Shown here in pieces: positions 7,634 through 15,500 of a DNA stretch of 64,000 nt. The notes beneath the pieces were generated by a model. That model saw only the letters and a list, made by a program, of their open reading frames with translations. It was not told the origin of the DNA and did no database searches. The stretch comes from Ekhidna lutea (GTDB lineage Bacteria; Bacteroidota; Bacteroidia; Cytophagales; Cyclobacteriaceae). The stretch's first letter is position 1, and each line of letters opens with the position of its first letter. Made by a program: the position numbers and the translations under genes. Location of the stretch: contig NZ_FZPD01000005.1 in assembly GCF_900188325.1 (NCBI RefSeq), forward strand, positions 62,001 to 126,000, written 5' to 3'.

Positions 7634-8155
7634 TTAAAAGTGAAGAACCATCTGATCTTCTCTAAAGTATTGCCCTTTCCATTTAATCGCATTGACTTCT
7701 GAAGCGTAGGTTTTAAAACCAAATTGCTCATAGAGTTTTTTTGCCTGTTCATTTGTTGGTATGACAGTTAAGTTAATTTGCTCAATGCCTTCAATCTTTC
7801 TGGCACGGAGAATGACTTCAGCAACCAGTTGTTTTCCAACTCCTTTTTTTCTGTATTCTTGAGAAACAATTAGTCTTGAAAGTAAACCTTTGTGCCGCAG
7901 TTTCTCTCGATTCTCACCTAACCTCTTGAAAGTGACAACACCAATTAATTTAGCGTCATCAAAAGCACCTAAAGTAAAATTATCAGGTGTGTTTGATTGA
8001 ACAAAAGGAAGGTCCAGATCATCATTCGGTGATATTCGAAAGCACTCATGATCACACTCAAGTGCGCTCAATACCAGGTTCCGGTAGTTTCTAGCTTCTG
8101 AAACTAGTAATTCTTTTATTTGGATGCTATCCATACTCTTTGATGGGGAGTTCAT
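7634..8155 (-). CDS. GNAT-family N-acetyltransferase
   Basis: This 173-residue protein has a GNAT fold. The acetyl-CoA-binding region is visible as LSRLIVSQEYRKKGVGKQLV (motif A, with the R/Q-x-x-G-x-G/A pattern in RKKGVGKQL), followed by NLTVIPTNEQAKKLYEQFGF (motif B), which ends in the common YEQFGFK pattern. The acceptor substrate cannot be read from the sequence. It lies 6 bp downstream of the sigma-factor partner gene on the same strand and could share its transcript. An internal ATG eight codons in is an alternative start. Confidence 0.85.
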   Translation of the reverse strand: MNSPSKSMDSIQIKELLVSEARNYRNLVLSALECDHECFRISPNDDLDLPFVQSNTPDNFTLGAFDDAKLIGVVTFKRLGENREKLRHKGLLSRLIVSQEYRKKGVGKQLVAEVILRARKIEGIEQINLTVIPTNEQAKKLYEQFGFKTYASEVNAIKWKGQYFREDQMVLHF

Positions 8156-8161
8156 GTTAAA

Positions 8162-8734
8162 TTAATCTTCCAAAAGTTTCCTTTTTAATGCTAATAGGTT
8201 TCTCTGGCGAGGAACGTGACAAGCTTTTCTCTCCCATCTTACCAAAAAGAAGGCAAGTGCAAACATACCAATCATAAACAACCATTTTTCCATTGATGCG
8301 CCGAAGTAAAGCATTTTACCAAGTACGAAAACTCCAATAGGAATCAGGTAGTAATAGATCATCATGGTTGCTATCTGTATCATTGAATGACTATTGGCAA
8401 TTGCGTGATCCAACTCACCCATTAATGATCGGTCAAACGTGTCTTCTTTTTTCTTTCTTCTGATGCGGAAGAAGGCAAGGAATGCGACAGTTAGGGCCAT
8501 AATCCCTGCACCGGCATAGTCCCACAATCCTTCTTTGTCCGTAATGGCATCCACGAGCAAAATCACAGCAACGATGCTATTGATAGCCATAAGTGCTATC
8601 TCTACGGTGTTAATTCTTCTGCTGGCTGCATCTTTCTTACGCCCGATGCTGTTGTGCAGTGCTTGTTGATCTATTGCGTACATCGTTTCTCCTTTTTGTT
8701 CGTTCCAGATTTTTTGCATTTTCTCAAACTCCAT
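8162..8734 (-). CDS. Membrane protein paired with ECF sigma factor (putative anti-sigma/regulator)
   Basis: This is a 190-residue protein with a soluble N-terminus (MEFEKMQKIWNEQKGE, about 40 residues) followed by two pairs of membrane helices, around residues 45-62, 73-90, 123-140 and 148-163, and a basic tail. It has no recognised enzymatic motif. Its start overlaps the end of the ECF sigma factor gene by 11 bp, an arrangement typical of sigma factor and anti-sigma pairs, so I infer a regulatory role at the membrane. It lacks an obvious zinc-binding HxxxCxxC motif. The N-terminal start resembles other Bacteroidota sigma-linked membrane proteins, but the function is inference. Confidence 0.6.
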   Translation of the reverse strand: MEFEKMQKIWNEQKGETMYAIDQQALHNSIGRKKDAASRRINTVEIALMAINSIVAVILLVDAITDKEGLWDYAGAGIMALTVAFLAFFRIRRKKKEDTFDRSLMGELDHAIANSHSMIQIATMMIYYYLIPIGVFVLGKMLYFGASMEKWLFMIGMFALAFFLVRWERKACHVPRQRNLLALKRKLLED

Positions 8735-9233
8735 ATTCGTACTGTTTTGAGTTTTCTGTCAATTGTTTTTTGATTCGGTGAATTTTCACCCCGATGTTGC
8801 TCTCAGTGATGCCCATCATATCGGACATTTCTTTGTAGCTAAAACCATCGAGAAGAAGGAGCGTGAGTGAGCGATCAATTTCATTGAACTTTTTGATTTC
8901 ATCATAGAGCCAGCCTATCCGCTCATCGGATGATTCATTCTGAGCCATAAGCAGGTTACCCATTTTCTCCACTTCCTGATGACCGTCCGTATGCTTACGT
9001 TCCTTTGTACTCCATTTGATTGCTGTGTTTAAAGCAATGCGATAAAGCCAGGTGGAAACAGCTGAAGCTGCTTTAAAATTGGGTACAGACCGGTACACCT
9101 GCATGCATACATCCTGGAAAAGATCATTCTGATCCTCAGTAGTAAAGGCGTATGATCGTATCACTTTGAAAAGTAATGCTCGATGTTCATCAAGCCATTC
9201 ATTGAAAATCTTACGTTGTTCGCTTTCCTTCAT
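8724..9233 (-). CDS. ECF-type RNA polymerase sigma factor
   Basis: This 169-residue sigma-70 family protein has just the two regions of ECF factors. Region 2 spans roughly residues 15-85, with the DLFQDVCMQVYRS stretch and STWLYRIALNTAI. Region 4 spans roughly residues 105-160, with LTLLLLDGFSYKEMSDMMG and a recognition helix in ITESNIGVKIHRIKKQL. It overlaps the downstream membrane protein gene by 11 bp, which suggests that the two are co-translated and that the partner controls it. The target promoters are not known. Confidence 0.92.
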   Translation of the reverse strand: MKESEQRKIFNEWLDEHRALLFKVIRSYAFTTEDQNDLFQDVCMQVYRSVPNFKAASAVSTWLYRIALNTAIKWSTKERKHTDGHQEVEKMGNLLMAQNESSDERIGWLYDEIKKFNEIDRSLTLLLLDGFSYKEMSDMMGITESNIGVKIHRIKKQLTENSKQYEYGV

Positions 9234-9353
9234 TTTCGAATCGTTACCCCATTAGTATCGGAAGTGCCGGGTTTCTTACATTTCAGAGAATATTTTTTTT
9301 CATCAGCGAAATCTACCCGATTAACCTATCTTGGAAGCATCTAACATAAACTG

Positions 9354-10322
9354 ATGAAAACGAAAATTACGGAACTATTCAATATTGAGCACCCAATTAT
9401 TCAGGGAGGTATGCATTATGTTGGCTATGCGGAACTGGCAGCTGCCGTCTCTAATGCCGGTGGTCTGGGAATAATTACTGGCCTGACACAAAGAAGCCCG
9501 GAAGATCTGGCTGCAGAAATAAAAAAATGCCATTCAATGACCGACAAGCCTTTCGGGGTAAACCTAACGATTCTGCCAATGGTAAACTCCCCGGATTATC
9601 CAGGTTATGTAAAGGCGATAGTAGAAGGTGGTGTTAAAATTGTAGAGACGGCTGGCAGGAGCCCCGAGAAATTTATGCCGGCGTTGAAGGAAGCTGGGAT
9701 TAAAGTAATACATAAATGCACAAGTGTAAGACATGCATTAAAAGCAGAGAAAATAGGGTGTGATGCGGTGAGCGCTGATGGATTTGAGTGCGGCGGTCAC
9801 CCTGGTGAGGATGATATTCCCAACTTCATCCTCTTGCCGCGGGTATTGGAGGAGTTATCTATTCCCTTTGTTGCGTCCGGAGGTATCGGTACAGGTTCAC
9901 AACTTGTCGCCTCGCTGGCATTAGGTGCAGAGGGCATAAACATGGGAACGCGCTTTTTGGCTACCAAGGAAGCACCGGTGCATGAAAATGTGAAACAAGC
10001 CATTTTAGATGCTTCGGAACTGGATACCCGGTTGATCATGCGTAACCTCACAAACACCGAGCGGGTTTTGAGAAATAGCGCGGTGGATGAGCTCGTGGAA
10101 TTAGAAAAAGCGAAAGGAGAGGAGATTACCTTTGATGAAGTTGCTCCTTTTGTGGTGAGTAAATACAGAGATATTATGAAAAATGGCAACATGGATGCAG
10201 GCGCATGGAGCTGCGGCATGGTAGCAGGCTTGATTCATGATATCCCTTCTTGTAAGGAATTGATTGATCGGATGATGAAAGAAGCCAATGCAATCATCCA
10301 CGATCGCCTGGCTAAATTGTAG
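9354..10322 (+). CDS. Nitronate monooxygenase / 2-nitropropane dioxygenase-family FMN enzyme
   Basis: This 322-residue TIM-barrel flavoprotein belongs to the NMO/IMPDH-like family. The N-terminus FNIEHPIIQGGMHYVGYAEL is the hallmark opening of the family, with the QGGM variant. FMN phosphate-binding segments are visible as IPFVASGGIGTGSQL and LGAEGINMGTRFLATKE, and the histidine-containing segment reads ADGFECGGHPGEDD. Members oxidise alkyl nitronates or act as enoyl reductases in fatty-acid-like pathways, and the exact substrate cannot be assigned. It is monocistronic, convergent with the cupin gene and divergent from the sigma factor gene. Confidence 0.87.
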   Translation: MKTKITELFNIEHPIIQGGMHYVGYAELAAAVSNAGGLGIITGLTQRSPEDLAAEIKKCHSMTDKPFGVNLTILPMVNSPDYPGYVKAIVEGGVKIVETAGRSPEKFMPALKEAGIKVIHKCTSVRHALKAEKIGCDAVSADGFECGGHPGEDDIPNFILLPRVLEELSIPFVASGGIGTGSQLVASLALGAEGINMGTRFLATKEAPVHENVKQAILDASELDTRLIMRNLTNTERVLRNSAVDELVELEKAKGEEITFDEVAPFVVSKYRDIMKNGNMDAGAWSCGMVAGLIHDIPSCKELIDRMMKEANAIIHDRLAKL

Positions 10323-10327
10323 TTTAC

Positions 10328-10687
10328 TTATCCCAGCTGCTCCTCAATACTCTTTGTAACATGAGATTCCACTTCACCTGTATGTGCTGTGGATTTATTT
10401 TCAATGAGCATAATCTGACATTCTTCAGTAGAGGAGACACGGTGGTTAACAGCCTTTTTAACGACATAGAAGTCTCCCTTTTTCATCGTAAAGGGAGCTT
10501 TTCCTTCTTCTTCAAATAGCAGCTCACCATCCAGGATAAAGAATGCTTCATCCTCATTGGCATGATTGTGCCAGGGGATATCCTCGCCTTTGATCTTGGC
10601 TACTTTCACATAAACGTCGTTCACTTCACCAATGACTTTGGGTGAGAAGTAGTCGGTAACTTTTGATAAATGATCCTGAATATTCAT
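10328..10687 (-). CDS. Cupin-domain protein
   Basis: This 119-residue single-domain cupin has a metal-binding motif 1 reading HNHANEDEAFFILDGE (two His, Glu and Gly in the expected spacing) and motif 2 reading KGDFYVVKKAVNHRV, with the second-shell His. Small cupins of this type bind a metal ion and may be isomerases, dioxygenases or sensors, and no substrate can be inferred. The gene is convergent with the nitronate monooxygenase-like gene, with only 5 bp between the stops. Confidence 0.85.
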   Translation of the reverse strand: MNIQDHLSKVTDYFSPKVIGEVNDVYVKVAKIKGEDIPWHNHANEDEAFFILDGELLFEEEGKAPFTMKKGDFYVVKKAVNHRVSSTEECQIMLIENKSTAHTGEVESHVTKSIEEQLG

Positions 10688-10717
10688 GGTTTAAAGATAG
10701 CTGGAGTTCTTTTTAGA

Positions 10718-10780
10718 CCCTGAAATAAATTCAGGGTGACTTAAGTTTTATATTCTGTCATTCTGAACTTGTTTCAGAAT
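10718..10780. repeat. Intergenic palindromic repeat pair
   Basis: Two hairpins lie side by side: CCCTGAA-ATAAA-TTCAGGG at 10718-10736, and ATTCTGAA-CTTGT-TTCAGAAT at 10760-10780. The second belongs to the GTCATTCTGAAC...GTTTCAGAATCT type of palindrome, which I recall as a frequent dispersed intergenic element in Bacteroidota genomes. A copy-number search of the genome would settle this. Confidence 0.55.
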
Positions 10781-10806
10781 CTATCAAATTCAATCGACTT
10801 CAAGAC

Positions 10807-10814
10807 TACTTTTG
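10807..10814 (+). promoter_or_regulatory. Bacteroidota -7 promoter box (TACTTTTG)
   Basis: TACTTTTG matches the TAnnTTTG consensus exactly and lies only 4 bp before the ATG at 10819, which implies a leaderless or nearly leaderless transcript. No convincing TTG -33 element is seen at the usual distance. Confidence 0.45.
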
Positions 10815-10818
10815 CACC

Positions 10819-12387
10819 ATGCCTATTCACGATCTGGTTGTACCCCCCGAAGTTGGGTTTAGTTCTGCAGCACTTGAAAATCATTTAAAATCTTCGGGTC
10901 AGTTCAAAGAAGGACAGTATGTGGACATTCTTCGTCGATCTGTAGATGCTCGTCAAAAAACCATCAAGGTAAACCTACGGGTAGAAGTAAGGGACACTCC
11001 TCCTGAAGTGGAGTATGTGGAATATGAAAAGAAAGCGCATAATGTTCGCAATGCTGATCCTGTCATCATTGTGGGTGCGGGTCCTGCCGGACTTTTCGCG
11101 GCACTTAGAGCGATAGAAGGGGGGTTAAAGCCAATTGTGCTGGAAAGAGGGAAGGATGTTCAGTCCAGACGAAGAGATCTGGCCGCTATCAATAAAGAAC
11201 ATATAGTGAATCCAGAGAGTAACTATTGCTTTGGAGAAGGAGGAGCAGGCACCTATTCGGATGGTAAATTGTATACCCGATCAAAAAAGCGGGGTAGTAT
11301 CCGACGCGTTTTTGAAATTCTGGTAGCGCATGGTGCTACATCTGAGATTTTGTTTGAATCACATCCACATATTGGCACCAATAAATTACCAAAGTTGGTC
11401 ACGGCTCTTCGAGAATCCATCGAAGTAGCCGGAGGAGAAGTCCACTTCAATACGAAGGTGACAGATTTTATTATAGAAAATGGAGAAATGAAGGGCGTTG
11501 TAACTGAAAATGGAGGAGCCCTAAATGGGATTGCCGTTGTTCTTGCTACAGGTCATTCAGCGAGGGATATTTTTCGCTTGTGTAAAGAGCGATCAGTAAA
11601 AATTGAAGCCAAACCATTTGCCCTAGGTGTCCGCATCGAACACCCTCAGCAACTCATTGATAAGATTCAATATAAATGTGAAGATCGGGGAGAGTATCTT
11701 CCTGCTTCTGCTTATTCACTCGTTTCACAAACTACGCTTAAGGGTGCGAAACGTGGCGTTTTTTCCTTTTGCATGTGCCCTGGCGGATTCATTGTTCCCG
11801 CAGCTACGGCACCTGGTGAATTGGTGGTTAATGGCATGAGTCCATCTCGCCGAGATAGTAAATATTCAAACTCAGGTATGGTCGCCGCTGTAGAAGTTGA
11901 AGATCTGGTTTCATACAGAAAATATGACAATTTGGCCGCAATGGAATTTCAGGCTGATGTGGAAAAGCAGGCCTGGAAAATGGGTGGGGAAACACAAGTG
12001 GCTCCTGCACAAAGAATGGTTGATTTTGTGAATGGAAAAGTATCTTCTGACTTGCTGGAAACTTCTTATCAGCCGGGGCTCCATTCGGTGGATATGATGG
12101 AGGTACTCCCGGATTTTATTGGGAAGCGATTACGACAAGGCTTTCAATATTTTGGACAAAAAATGAGAGGCTACCTAACCAATGAAGCTCAAATCGTTGG
12201 AGTGGAAAGCAGAACATCATCACCTGTGCGAATTCCACGTGATAAAGAAACCTGCGAACATGTAGAGGTGAAAAGATTGTTCCCATGTGCTGAGGGAGCA
12301 GGTTATGCAGGCGGTATTGTCTCTGCAGCTATGGATGGAGAACGGTGTATGGAAGGTGTATTTCGATTGTATGTATCTACTTCATGA
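10819..12387 (+). CDS. FAD-dependent dehydrogenase (COG2509-type NAD(P)/FAD oxidoreductase)
   Basis: This 522-residue protein has an N-terminal roughly 85-residue extension followed by a Rossmann FAD-binding motif, PVIIVGAGPAGLFAALRA (GxGxxG at about residues 88-93). Further conserved segments are NYCFGEGGAGTYSDGKLYTR, VLATGHSARDIF, GVFSFCMCPGGFIVPAAT and, near the C-terminus, PCAEGAGYAGGIVSAAMDG, the last closing the FAD site. These match the uncharacterised FAD-dependent dehydrogenase family found across bacteria. The physiological substrate is unknown. A perfect -7-like box lies 4 bp before its ATG, and a hairpin-containing intergenic region follows. Confidence 0.88.
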   Translation: MPIHDLVVPPEVGFSSAALENHLKSSGQFKEGQYVDILRRSVDARQKTIKVNLRVEVRDTPPEVEYVEYEKKAHNVRNADPVIIVGAGPAGLFAALRAIEGGLKPIVLERGKDVQSRRRDLAAINKEHIVNPESNYCFGEGGAGTYSDGKLYTRSKKRGSIRRVFEILVAHGATSEILFESHPHIGTNKLPKLVTALRESIEVAGGEVHFNTKVTDFIIENGEMKGVVTENGGALNGIAVVLATGHSARDIFRLCKERSVKIEAKPFALGVRIEHPQQLIDKIQYKCEDRGEYLPASAYSLVSQTTLKGAKRGVFSFCMCPGGFIVPAATAPGELVVNGMSPSRRDSKYSNSGMVAAVEVEDLVSYRKYDNLAAMEFQADVEKQAWKMGGETQVAPAQRMVDFVNGKVSSDLLETSYQPGLHSVDMMEVLPDFIGKRLRQGFQYFGQKMRGYLTNEAQIVGVESRTSSPVRIPRDKETCEHVEVKRLFPCAEGAGYAGGIVSAAMDGERCMEGVFRLYVSTS

Positions 12388-12407
12388 ATCCGATTTTTGA
12401 CAAAAAT

Positions 12408-12426
12408 CCCAATGAATTTCATTGGG
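12408..12426 (+). other. Hairpin after the FAD dehydrogenase gene
   Basis: CCCAATGAA and TTCATTGGG, separated by one T, form a perfect short hairpin 21 bp after the stop at 12387. No T run follows, so its role as a terminator is uncertain. Confidence 0.4.
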
Positions 12427-12466
12427 TAGAAATAGCACCCTGTCTATCAAATCATATCCTATATCG

Positions 12467-12513
12467 AATAGCCAAAAAATGAGGGATTTAGGGTGGTCGA
12501 ATTGGCTATTTTT
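12467..12513 (+). terminator. Possible long-loop terminator upstream of the fibre gene
   Basis: AATAGCCAA and TTGGCTATT form a 9-bp perfect stem around a 26-nt loop, followed by TTTA. It could end transcription from the FAD dehydrogenase gene or act in the leader of the next gene. The large loop and short T run keep confidence low. Confidence 0.4.
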
Positions 12514-12538
12514 ATGGATTCAAAAAAGCCTATAGTCT

Positions 12539-15500
12539 ATGAAATTCTCAGCTTTCCTAAAAGTCACCATAATCACTTTTGGCCTTGTCATTCTTTCTTA
12601 TTCCGGACATTCGCAGGATTTTTCTGCCGGGATCAATGTGGATAAAACAGATATTAATCCAAATGCAGTATTACATCTAAAGTCAGGTGAAGATGGCAGG
12701 GCTCGTGGATTATTAATTCCTTCAATCAGCACATCGCAGCGGACCGGGATGAATCTTACAGCTGCAGACAATGGCTTATTGGTTTTTGATAGTGATGAAA
12801 ATGCTTTCTACTTCTGGGTAAATGGTACAGGCTGGATACTCACATCTAATACAGATGAACAGGATCTGGCCAATGTGCTGGGTCAAGGGAATAATGCAGG
12901 AGGCCTGGTCATTGAAAATGTGGGTGAACCTGTTAACCCTCAGGATGTGGCCACCAAAAATTATGTAGATAGCCAAACCACTCCTGATGAACAGGATTTG
13001 GAACTCTCCGGAAATACATTAACGCTGACAAATGATCCAACTTCAGTAGACCTGTCGCCTTATTTGGATAACACGGACAATCAAAACCTTTCTAGTGTAT
13101 TGGCTTCAGGCAATGACGCTGGAGCGATCACCATTACGAATTTACCTACTCCTGTCAATCCAGCAGATGTTGCAACGAAAGGGTATGTGGATAGTAATAT
13201 CGGTATTACTGATGTGACAAGTGCTGATATCCTGGATGGAGAAATTGCCAATGAAGACATCAATGCAGGAGCAAATATCGCATGGAGCAAGATTGATAAA
13301 ACGGGTGCTAATGTCAGTGATTTCACGAATGATTTAGGCTTCATTGATAATAATGTGAATCCTGCTACGGGTGATGTTTCAGGAAATTTTGCAACTGGTC
13401 TTTTTGTTGATTTGGTTGGCGGAACTACTGCAGGTGATGTGGCTACTGCTACAGGAATTGTTCTGGGGGCTACAGCTCTCGATACAGATGCGTCAGATGA
13501 TTTAACTACTGCCGACGTTGGTTTAGCACCAAATCAATTGATTTCACTTGATGGTTCGGGAATTTTACCAGCAGTGGATGGAAGTGCCTTGACTAATTTA
13601 TCTGCTTCTGCTATAAATACAGTAACCGCTCCTCTAGATGGTGATGTGTTAACATGGGATAATACCAATGGCCGGTGGGATGCCGGTCCTGGTGGATCAG
13701 GGTTAACACTTCCATTTTTCGCTTCGCAGGCTGATGCAGGTTATTTGTTTGATGTTTCGCAAACGGGCGCTGGTGGAGCTGGAAGTTTTTCAGTAATCAG
13801 CACAACAAATACCTCAGCAGCTTTAGACGTAAATACCAACGCAGATGCAGGGATTGGTCTGAGGGTAAATGCATTCGGAAATACAAGTAGCTCTGTTACG
13901 GGAGAGTTCAATGCAAGTGGTCCACAAGGGACTGCAGGTATTTTCCGAATAAACGATGGATCTAATCCATTTTCAGTAATCGAAGCTGTTACTGTTGGAA
14001 TGGGCGATGGGATTCTAATCGACCACTCAGGAACCAGCGGTAGCGGAATTTTCATAAACATGAGCAATGCTAGTGTTGATCCTGCGTTAGAAATTATTAA
14101 TTCAAACGGGCCGTCTATTGTAACTGATGGGGATCTAAATGTGGGAGGTGTGATTTTTGGAGATGGGAGTGGGATAACAAACTTGCCTGGATCAACTGAT
14201 TCTACAGCTATATACTCGAAGATGCAGTCAGATTCTATCCATTTTGAGGGAGAGCTCGGATTTTTGGATTTTGAGTTAGATACTGATTCTACTTTCTTAA
14301 GAGGACTGATCGATGGAAATACTTCATCAATTAGCGCACTAAACTCTGTAGATTCAGCGACTATTTACTCAAAGGTGCAGTCAGATTCGATATACTTTGA
14401 GGGCGAGCTGGATGCCGACTCACTCCATTTTGAATCAAAATTACTCGGCTTTGCAGATTCTACGGCCATCTTTTCTAAGGTCCAATTAGACTCGATATAC
14501 TTTGAGGGCGAGTTGGATGCCGACTCACTCCATTTTGAATCAAAGTTATTTGGCTTTGCAGATTCTACGGCCATCTTCTCTAAGGTCCAATTAGACTCGA
14601 TATACTTTGAGGGCGAGTTGGATGCCGACTCACTCCATTTTGAATCAAAGTTATTTGGCTTTGCAGATTCTACGGCCATCTTCTCCAAGGTCCAATTAGA
14701 CTCGATATACTTTGAGGGTGAGCTGGATGCCGACTCACTCCATTTTGAATCAAAGTTATTTGGTTTTGCAGATTCTACGGCCATCTTCTCTAAGGTCCAA
14801 TTAGACTCGATATACTTTGAGGGCGAACTGGATGCCGACTCACTCTATTTTGAATCAAAGTTATTTGGCTTTGCAGATTCTACGGCCATCTTCTCTAAGG
14901 TCCAATTAGACTCGATATACTTTGAGGGTGAATTAGACATTGATTCAGCATATTTTGAATCAAGACTGGTTGTCACTGAGCCCAATACATCATCAATTAT
15001 AGGAGGAAGTGGAGTTTCAGGAACTATTACCGGTATCAATAACTCCATATATGGGGTAGATGCAGGGGCAAGTTTAACCACCGGTCAAAACAACACATTT
15101 ATTGGTAGAGAAGCTGGGAACGGCTCAAATGCTTCCTCCAACACACTAGTTGGTTATCGTACCGGACTTACAACAACCGGGGGACAAAACGTTTTCGTAG
15201 GTTTTAATGCTGGTTCAGCAAATACGGGCGGTGCTAACAATGTTTTCATTGGGAGCCAGTCTGGACTTGGAAATAATACCGGAAACTTTAATGTTCTCAT
15301 TGGGCAAAATGCAGACGTTGGCGCTGCAGGTTTACAAAACGCCATAGCCATTGGCTATAATGCAACAGTTAATTTGAGTAACTCTCTCGTACTTGGTGGT
15401 ACGGGTGCTGATGCTGTCAATGTTGGAATTGGAACAACTACTCCATTGGTTAGTCTTGATGTAACTGCAACTGATGCTCTGAAACTTCCAGTAGGATTGG

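Noticed and set aside
14351-14980. CRISPR-like periodic repeat
   Set aside because: Units are 105 bp, contiguous without unique spacers, and encode an in-frame protein repeat.
14365-15081. Open frames on the minus strand across the tandem repeat array
   Set aside because: They are antisense shadows of the 105-bp units (period divisible by three) inside a well-supported plus-strand gene.
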